From Turnera subulata (lineage: Eukaryota; Streptophyta; Magnoliopsida; Malpighiales; Passifloraceae), in contig JAKUCV010006785.1 of NCBI GenBank assembly GCA_028386065.3, positions 60,121 through 124,120 on the forward strand: a stretch of DNA of 64,000 nucleotides, in the 5' to 3' direction. The position numbers and the translations under genes are program-made. The notes below the pieces were generated by a model, which worked only from the letters and a program-made list of their open reading frames with translations, was not told where the DNA came from and did not search any database. Positions 57,481-64,000 of the stretch are shown here, piece by piece (the stretch's first letter is position 1; every line of letters begins with the position of its first letter).

Positions 57481-57482
57481 AC

Positions 57483-58443
57483 TAGTTTTTCTACACGTGC
57501 GATGCACGTGGTATAATATTATATCTTTTAAATTACTTTTAATTACTATACTATAATTATTATCTTGAGAACAAAAAATTTTTATATAATCTAGATAAAT
57601 GGATAATGTGCACAATAAGTTTTTTCATAATCTAGGCAAACAAATTGTTTAGAATAAGTTTTTAAATTAGAATAGGTATTCATAAATTAATTATTTTTAA
57701 TGATATTTGGTAATCCTTGGATATTTTAAATTATATATTTTTTATTATTAAAATATATTAGTATTAAAAGGATTATTAAGTTATATCATTATTTATTATT
57801 ATTATTATTCATAGTCTTTACTCATGTTGGTAGTTTTCGTTGATTATTCGATTATTTTTTGATTTTTCTTCTTGATAGTTCTTGTTGACAATAAACTACA
57901 ATCACATCAGTCATGAATAATTGTGATTATTCTTTTCCGTTATTTTCTTCGTAGTCATTATTCTTGTTCCTAGATTTAATTGAGAATTCGGCTCTTCTTC
58001 AATTTTTGTTCACCATAATTCTTATTGATAATAAATTACAAACAAATTTGCCATGAGATCTTGTGACTATTCTTCTCCATAATTATTCTTTTTAATAGAC
58101 GTTATTTTAGTTCATAATTTTTGCTAACTCTTTAGTTATTCTTCTTCATAATCTTGTTATTTTTTAGTGGTTATTATTCTTCTTAATGCTTGGTAGTTTT
58201 TGAGAAAATATAAATAAAGACTTATATATAATGTAGACAATTGTTTTTATTATCTAGATGAAAAAATTGTTAGAATTAGTCGTTGGAATAGAATAAAAAT
58301 TTATATATTGATTACTGTTAATGATATTTTTTAATCCTATGATATTGTAAATTAAAATATTAAATTATACTACTAACGCAGAGGATTATTAAATTATGTT
58401 ATTATTTTTTTTATTATTTTTCTCATAGTCGTTGTTGTTGTTG
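57483..58443. repeat. 3' part of Helitron H3 with AT-rich repeats
   Basis: 57540-57790 matches the 3' part of H2 (36470-37080). 57800-58440 carries the same AT-rich segment family as 43506-44431. No gene. Confidence 0.6.
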
Positions 58444-58452
58444 GTAGTTTCT

Positions 58453-58614
58453 GGATTAAAGCGTTTTTTCGTCCCTCTGTAAGGCCTCAAAGTTGGATTT
58501 CATTCTCCTGAATGCAAAGAGGCCGAAAAGAGGGATCAAAAGAGGCCGAAAACCTACACAAGGATGAAATCCAACTTTGAGGCCTTACACAAGGACGAAA
58601 AAACACTTTAATCC
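58453..58614. mobile_element. 162-bp MITE related to the MULE at 38241
   Basis: Arms start GGATTAAAGCGTTTTTTCG and contain GGCCTCAAAGTTGGA, as do those of 38241-43326. Flanked by a 9-bp duplication with one mismatch (GTAGTTTCT 58444-58452, GTAGTTTCC 58615-58623). Essentially two arms with a tiny centre. Confidence 0.85.
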
Positions 58615-59002
58615 GTAGTTTCCATTGACTATTCCGCTGTTCTTCGATTTTTCTTTTTCATAGTTCTTGTTGATAATAAACTACAAACATGAAACGCCCC
58701 GACCCGTATTTACCGTACACAATAAACACGTGCCGGAACTGTGACAACCCAACCAAAATCAAGCCCAGCATACAGTATGTACATCAGAAACCCGGGCTCA
58801 ACAGCCCAACATAAAACAACAACAACAACAACTTATCCGGCCCAATGGCCCAATAATAGTAAAAGCAATGCACAACGGAAGACTTTAATAACTCACAAAC
58901 ACTGTATGCGACACCGATGCAAACTATGGATCCAAGTCCTGTCCAAGGGATAACGCCGCAGCCTGTCTGGAATGCACCAATCCTGTACCAAAAGTAACTC
59001 AT

Positions 59003-59025
59003 CCTACGGGATGAAAGCCCGCAGG
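59003..59025 (-). other. Conserved LTR hairpin (element E)
   Basis: Minus strand CCTGCGGG / CCCGTAGG, loop CTTTCAT. Confidence 0.7.
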
Positions 59026-59264
59026 TGAGGGGTGAGTCCGAAGTACTCACCGACGAAGGAAAGACAATCAATATGCAACTATAATTACTCAAGTCAAAAC
59101 AAGCAAAACAACCAAACCTAAAGACTCGACCAAAAACCGGTCCAAGACCGAAAAGACTCAAATAAAATCCAATATCCAATTTTATCTTTTCCGGGCCCCG
59201 TCACGGATAAGATAGCGGTCAGACCTGGTTATCAACATATTCCGGGTGCCAGACCAAATCCAGA

Positions 59265-59665
59265 GAACCCAGGGATCGACATCCCAAAAATACGAACCCA
59301 GGGATAGACATCCCAAAAATAATCATGGGATAGACATCCCAAGCATAGACATGCTTATCACAAGAACCCAGGTCACGGCCACCACGAAACAGTCTTAAAC
59401 CATCGAGTCGTACCATTACCTATCACATGACAATTATATTACCGTTATCAAAATCAAATCGTAGGGATCGACATCCCTAACCAAAATACCGGGATAGAGA
59501 TCCCTATCCAAAATCAGGGATCGACATCCTTATCACAAGTTATTATTAATCCATTTTATACTTAAACCAAAAAGACGCAAGGATTAACATCCAAAAACCG
59601 ACATGGGATAAACATCCCGACCACAATCATGACAATGGGATAAACATCCCGACCCAAACCACAAC
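59265..59665 (-). repeat. GGGATGTCTATCCC repeats (module Y) in E
   Basis: About nine copies or variants of the 14-bp inverted repeat over 400 bp, the longest such array in the window. Confidence 0.8.
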
Positions 59666-59748
59666 AAATGCAACATCTAACAAAGCAATAATCATCAAAC
59701 ATAATAACCGAGTAATACAGGCACATATTGAAGGAAATCCATCCTCAC

Positions 59749-59824
59749 CTTAGCCGATTACTATACTCCGGAAACAGTGACCGGTCCGACGCCGGCTCCT
59801 CGGGAAACTGCCCGATATCTAAAC
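59749..59824 (-). other. Exon-like block in LTR leader (element E)
   Basis: 76 nt, CGTATAG|GTTTAGATATCG to CGGCTAAG|GTGAGG on the minus strand. Confidence 0.55.
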
Positions 59825-60448
59825 CTATACGACAAAACAATATATACACATAAATGCACATAATCGGTATACTATGATGCCAAACTGCAAAATAACCCAT
59901 CCCGGTTATATATCCTTTATTATCATTTTTACCGAAATTTTATACGTACGTATATCCGAATATAATTTTGGTACCATACTTTAATTAAAACTCTTTTCAA
60001 AATATTACATTAAATAATTATTCTTTCCAAGATATTAATTACCATAGTTTTCTAGAGATTATAACATATATATAGTTTCCAAAATATTAATCAAAGATAT
60101 TTTTCTAGCAACTTAATTATATATATATATATATATCACTTATTTCAGAAAATATAATCCTTTATCAAATATATATATAAAGTTAATCATAAGCTATTTA
60201 TATACTTTTCCAGAGAAATATGTACTCATAAAAGCTTATTCCGTAAATGGTTACAAGTCAATAGATATACATTTTTATTTCCTTTAGACAAATGTCATTC
60301 CAAAACAATTATATATCAACATGAGTATATACTTTTCATAGATATTAATTATGTATTCTATATATATATGTTTTTTTTTCAAAAGTATTTCTACAATTTA
60401 TTTTCCAAAATTATCCATATATATATATATATATCAGATCTTATTTTA

Positions 60449-60486
<38 letters not shown>
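60449..60486 (+). repeat. (TTA)n microsatellite
   Basis: About twelve TTA units inside the LTR of E. Confidence 0.95.
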
Positions 60487-60490
<4 letters not shown>

Positions 60491-61947
60491 TTATTTTATA
60501 TACCTCCATATTCATGTAATTATATAATTACTAATGTTATAACTATTGTAGTTATGATTCCATTAATACGTTTCAGGCCATAAGTATCACAATGCAAAGA
60601 AAAAAAATAAAAGAGAATGGCCAGCCCACATGAGGTCCATGAGCAGGCCCGTTAGGTTCAACCCGGTACAAGACCTGGGCCAACACTTCAGCCCACACAA
60701 TCAAACCCAATCAGGCCTTCAGTCCAGCTCACAACCGACGGGTCAGCTCACCACGGCGGAACCGGACTGCTCGCGAGGATGGGTGAGCTCGGTGGCGTCG
60801 CGACGTGGAGAGGACGGAGGCGGCGCTGGTTGTTGTCAGTGAAGACGACGGCGAGCAGGCGAGAAGAGGCAAGGTGAGCGATCCGGTGACGAACTTGAGT
60901 TCGGCTCCGTCGTCGGGTGAAGGCACGGCGAGGAGAGTGTGGGAGAGGGCGTCACGGAGGAAGGGCTGCAGAGGAGGAGGCGGTGGCGGCTCAGGAGGGG
61001 AAGAGCGAAGGGTGGCGGTCGGCTGTAGGTGGTGGTGTGTGAGGTGCTGTTGTCGGCGAGGGAGAAGGAACCGACGGCGGAGGAGAAGGGAGGGATGGCG
61101 GCGCGCGGGCTGTGAGGAGGAAGGAAAAAGGGAGAAGAAGGAGGAGGAGGAAGAAAAGGAGAAGAAAAAAGGAAGGGAGGGAGGGGTGGAGCTGGTGGCG
61201 TCAGGGGAGGAGGAGCAGCAACACGGCACGTGTTAGGAGAAAAAGAAGAAGAAAGAAAATAAAAGAAAAGAAGGGGAAAGAAAGTAAAGAAAAACAAGAG
61301 GAAAAGCGCCTCGGTGGTGGTTGTTGGTGTGGGTTGAGTTTTGTGTTTGCAGAGAGGAAGAGGAGAAATGGTGAGGCAGTGTTTTTTGCAGGAGATGGCG
61401 AGCCAAGGAAAAGGAAGCAGAGAAGAGCAGGTCACGGGCACAGGTAAGGTTCACAGGCTGCATAGTGGGAGGCGGCTGCGTGACTCAATCACGCAGTCGT
61501 GTCCCGTCCGGACCAGAAAATAACTGATACCCCCTTAGTTATTTTCCGGTGTGATTTTTCCGAAAATCCCAGGACTCGAAAAATACCAACTTAGGCCCGA
61601 AAAATCCACGGAAAAATCACGAGCGCGGGAAAACTCTCGGTTTCGAAAAACGACTCTCGATTTACCTTGAATTAATTACTCAAGTTTAATTCAACAGTAA
61701 ATTACGGTAAAAAGACTTTTACAGTCCCGGTAAAAATCAAAAATTTTACCCGGGCTGTTACAGTCTACCCACCTTAAAAAGAATTTCGTCCCCAAAATTC
61801 CATCTTATCCGTAGGTCCTACCACGGTAAGCTTCTGGCACACTCTGCCAGGTGTCCAAGCTCAACCCGAGATACCGCTTATACACTTAGGCGACATCTCG
61901 TCCTCTATAAGAACCAACCCTCATGACTGGCATACTCACACATAGTC

Positions 61948-62325
61948 ATGGACTCTCCACTGAGATCAAGGACTACCTCAGACTCCGAGAACGACAGCTA
62001 CATCGGCGGCACTGCTTTCCCAACCAGCTCCAATGAAGAACCTCCCAAGAGGCGGTTCAAGACCAACATCATCGGCTTGAAAGAGCACATGGTCGTCTCC
62101 AGCAGACGGCGAAAGAAACGTGCTCCCAAGAAAGCTGAGGATAAGAAGGGTAAGGCGATAGCTGAGAGCAGCACTCCGTAGCAGACACTGACGCAGCTGA
62201 ACGTCTCACTGAAGAAGATCAGCTCGGCGGTGTTGCAGATCGAACTGGCGTGCGCGGAGCTCTTTCCTCACATGAAGAACGTACAAAAACTTGTAAAAGA
62301 TCTTGAGAAGCAAGTAGCTCGATAG
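61948..62325 (+). pseudogene. Antisense gene 1, copy with a nonsense codon (element E)
   Basis: Same 126-codon span as in A and B, including the final stop at 62323, but CAG has become TAG at 62179-62181 (codon 78). The basic stretch before it is kept in changed form (SRRRKKRAPKK). After the stop the frame remains alignable with no indel (ISSAV.QIELAC). Weak TATA (TATAAGAA) at 61906. Gene 2 is absent because the element is truncated. Confidence 0.75.
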
Positions 62326-62411
62326 AGTACTTCTTCTCCGATGTAAAACTATTATGAAATAAATAAAATAAGCTTTCTTTTTAAATAAAAAATTCTTATG
62401 TTACGAAATCT

Positions 62412-63394
62412 TGAGCAGCTATGTGTTTTTTTGAGAAAAAAAAGGAAGAAGACCAACCATAACCATATCAAGAAAGAAGCAACAAAATTATCAAAAAAAA
62501 AAAGAATAAAGAAGCAACAAAAATTTCAGAAACAAACAAACTCCTCCTCCTCGCCACCACTACTTCTTCCTTACTTCACCCCACCACCAACCATGCACCG
62601 ACACACCCACCTTTCCTCTCCTCCCTCCCCTCCATTTTCCCACCTGCTCACCACCTCTTTATCCCTTTCCTCCTCTACCACCCCCACCACCTTTCCACAT
62701 CTCACACACCTCGGGGCGCCTCCACCTCCTTCTCGATGCCAACACCAGCGTTGGAGGGCTGCTCCGGAAACGGATCTAGCTTGTTGGAGCCACTTCCTCC
62801 TCTTCCTCGCCGGCGAAGATGGCGGCGCGTGACTTCAAGGCGGAGGCAGCCTTGAAGAAGGCCTTCTTGATGGATCTGGGAAGGAGGAGAATGGCTTGGG
62901 CGGCGATTTTTTAGGTTATGGTGGTTCAGATGGGTACTCTTTTTTGTGGCAAATTTCAATTGGATACTAATAAAGTAATATGGTCCTGTGATTGAAAAAA
63001 ACAGAATAAAGATTTATTTGGAAATTTAGTTTTGAAAAATTAAATAAAAAAGGTAAAAACGATTAGAAAAATAGATAGTCTAGCCCACAAGACATGTGTC
63101 AGAATTATGTCAACCAACCGGCTTTAAGAGGTAAAATAGACATGGTGTCTCGGTAAATCATAAGTTCAGGGACATGATGAGTAAAATTAAATGAGGAGGG
63201 ATAACAAATACAAAATCAAGAAAGTGGAACGATATAAAAAACTTTTTTACCGTTTGGTAATAACTCTAGCATTATTTCTTTTAATGACCATTAACCCATT
63301 AAATATAATATAATAATAAGGAAGAGAAGGATATTTTAGTATTTCAATTTCGTAAGTTTTAGTGACTTCGTGCTTTTATATATAGTAAGTATAG
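62412..63394. other. GC-rich fragment and AT-rich sequence inside Helitron H3
   Basis: 62520-62900 is Pro/Ser-rich on the plus strand and ends near a GATGGCGGCGCGTGAC segment. It looks like a gene fragment carried by the Helitron or half of an older DNA element. The later sequence has 'taagttcagggacatgatgag', a phrase typical of plant inverted-repeat element arms, but I find no partner arm. The ORFs at 62398-62832 and 62702-62959 have no recognisable motif. Confidence 0.3.
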
Positions 63395-63395
63395 A

Positions 63396-64000
63396 TAAAT
63401 GCCTCCTAATTTTCTCCTATTTTAGTCCATCACAATTACTGCCTATTTTATTTAACCACACAAACTCTATATCCGGCTTTCTCTATTCCCTTCCCTTCTC
63501 ATGTTTCCAACAATTAAACACCAACTCATAAAAATAGCTAAATCGAGTGAATTGTGAAGCGATAAGTGATATTTTCCAATGGTGTATTTTGCAAAGTTTC
63601 AAAACAAAATTTAGACTTGAGGATTAATTAAATTACAATCTTTTCACTTGTATAGCATGCTTAAGTTTTTGACTGACAATAAATAATTATTATGAAAGTG
63701 ATAGTTACACAATATTTATGTTGCTAAAATTAAATGCCTATAATTAAAAGAAAATTTTAGTTAAATGCCCATAATTAAAAGAGAATTTATTTTTATGAAT
63801 ATTATTCTCACATTGTAGCCTCTAAGAAGATTGATTTTAAAATTAATTTATTTTCTTTGTATGTCTAAATGATTGGAAACCACTATGTCGATTACTTTAA
63901 CACTAAGAGTATACATACATATTTAATTTGTTTCACCGAAAGAACTTTCTCGGTGATGAATATCATAAAAATTCGCAATGGGTGAGAAAATTATTGAATG
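63396..64000. other. AT-rich flank, nothing recognised
   Basis: No ORF, repeat end or RNA gene that I can support. Short direct repeat 'ttagttaaatgcc[ct]ataattaaaag' near 63730-63780. Confidence 0.5.

Larger units (their letters stand above)
36423..57481 (-). mobile_element. Helitron-like element H2, heavily interrupted
   Basis: On the minus strand the 5' end TCTATACTATATATAAAAGCA is at 57481. The 3' end CTAG|T is at 36426-36422, preceded by six A and a decayed CATGCATG hairpin. Without later insertions only about 2.9 kb is left, AT-rich and non-coding, as in non-autonomous Helitrons. The interior near the 3' end (36950-37090) is homologous to that of H3 (57600-57780). Interior remnants are dominated by a repeated AT-rich segment containing TTGTTGATAATAAA and CATCAGTCATGA. 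Confidence 0.55.
58690..61762 (-). repeat. Retroelement E, 3' LTR
   Basis: TGTAACAGCCCGGG (minus, at 61762) to GGGGCGTTTCA (58690). The Arg/Lys/Glu-rich and complementary Ser/Pro-rich ORFs at 60729-61447 derive from its purine-rich leader and are not genes. Confidence 0.9.
58690..62411 (-). mobile_element. Retroelement E: truncated non-autonomous element
   Basis: Minus orientation. A complete 3' LTR (58690-61762), the polypurine region and the first 650 bp of an A-type interior with antisense gene 1. Homology with A and B stops at about 62411. Antisense gene 2, the PBS and the 5' LTR are missing. The LTR combines an A-like U3 with GGGATGTCTATCCC repeats, like the 3' LTR of B. Confidence 0.85.
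57482..63395 (-). mobile_element. Helitron-like element H3, in tandem with H2
   Basis: Minus strand: 5' end A|TCTATACTTACTATATATAA at 63395. 3' end CTAG at 57485-57482 with T as the next base, five A before it and a strong CACGTGCATCGCACGTG hairpin just upstream. That T is also the first base of H2, so H3 inserted exactly at the A|T junction formed by the start of H2. Hosts a MITE and truncated element E. No rolling-circle replicase/helicase gene is seen, so it is non-autonomous. Confidence 0.65.

Noticed and set aside
62398..62832. 144-codon ORF after element E
   Set aside because: Starts in the truncated retroelement and runs through unrelated low-complexity Pro/Ser sequence; no motif.

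Overview
This window is repeat-rich nuclear DNA from a flowering plant, probably a eudicot. The evidence is nested LTR retrotransposons with plant-type primer-binding sites, Helitron-like termini, Mutator-type inverted-repeat elements and AT-rich filler. I cannot name the species, and I see no intact host protein-coding gene, tRNA, rRNA or CRISPR array.

Layout. 1-10310 is a macro-tandem array of 2.4-kb and 1.5-kb units. It appears to be the expanded leader intron of a minus-strand host gene whose TATA box and first exon lie at 10311-10545 and whose coding exons would lie left of the window. 11078-19778 is a small Stowaway-like MITE split by retroelement A (11297-19735, minus). 20655-36422 is AT-rich, possibly Helitron-derived DNA holding retroelement B (22525-30314, plus), a Copia solo LTR (30835-33205) that itself contains a MULE-type MITE, and a gypsy solo LTR (33488-35699). 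36423-57481 looks like a minus-strand Helitron. It was split by a Copia solo LTR (37097-43500) that contains a MULE (38241-43326), which in turn contains a gypsy solo LTR (38479-41299). It also holds a decayed autonomous Ty3/gypsy Tekay-type chromovirus D (44437-54497) and a second MULE (55106-56729). 57482-63395 is a second, tandem Helitron carrying a 162-bp MITE and truncated retroelement E (58690-62411).

How the parts relate. A, B, D, E and the two gypsy solo LTRs are one superfamily of long-LTR elements sharing LTR ends (TGTAACAG to TTTCA or CTTCA), an iMet-like PBS and a polypurine tract next to the 3' LTR. D carries gag-pol, broken by many stops and frameshifts. A, B and E have no gag-pol at all. 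The internal region of A and B (about 2.4 kb) instead carries two genes on the strand opposite to the element's transcript, each with its own TATA box. One encodes a 125-aa basic, NLS-bearing protein. The other encodes a 227-aa protein whose C-terminal half resembles the start of a LINE-type endonuclease (EEP) domain. A and B differ mostly at synonymous codon positions, which suggests both genes are under selection. This antisense gene pair inside a non-autonomous retroelement family is the most interesting system here.

All nine LTRs also share two leader features despite heavy divergence: a 72-79-nt exon-like block bordered by AG and GTGAG, and a hairpin downstream of a GAGCACTTCGG motif. 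Coordinates and comparisons come from reading by eye. Insertion boundaries with perfect target-site duplications are firm; Helitron and MITE assignments are less so.
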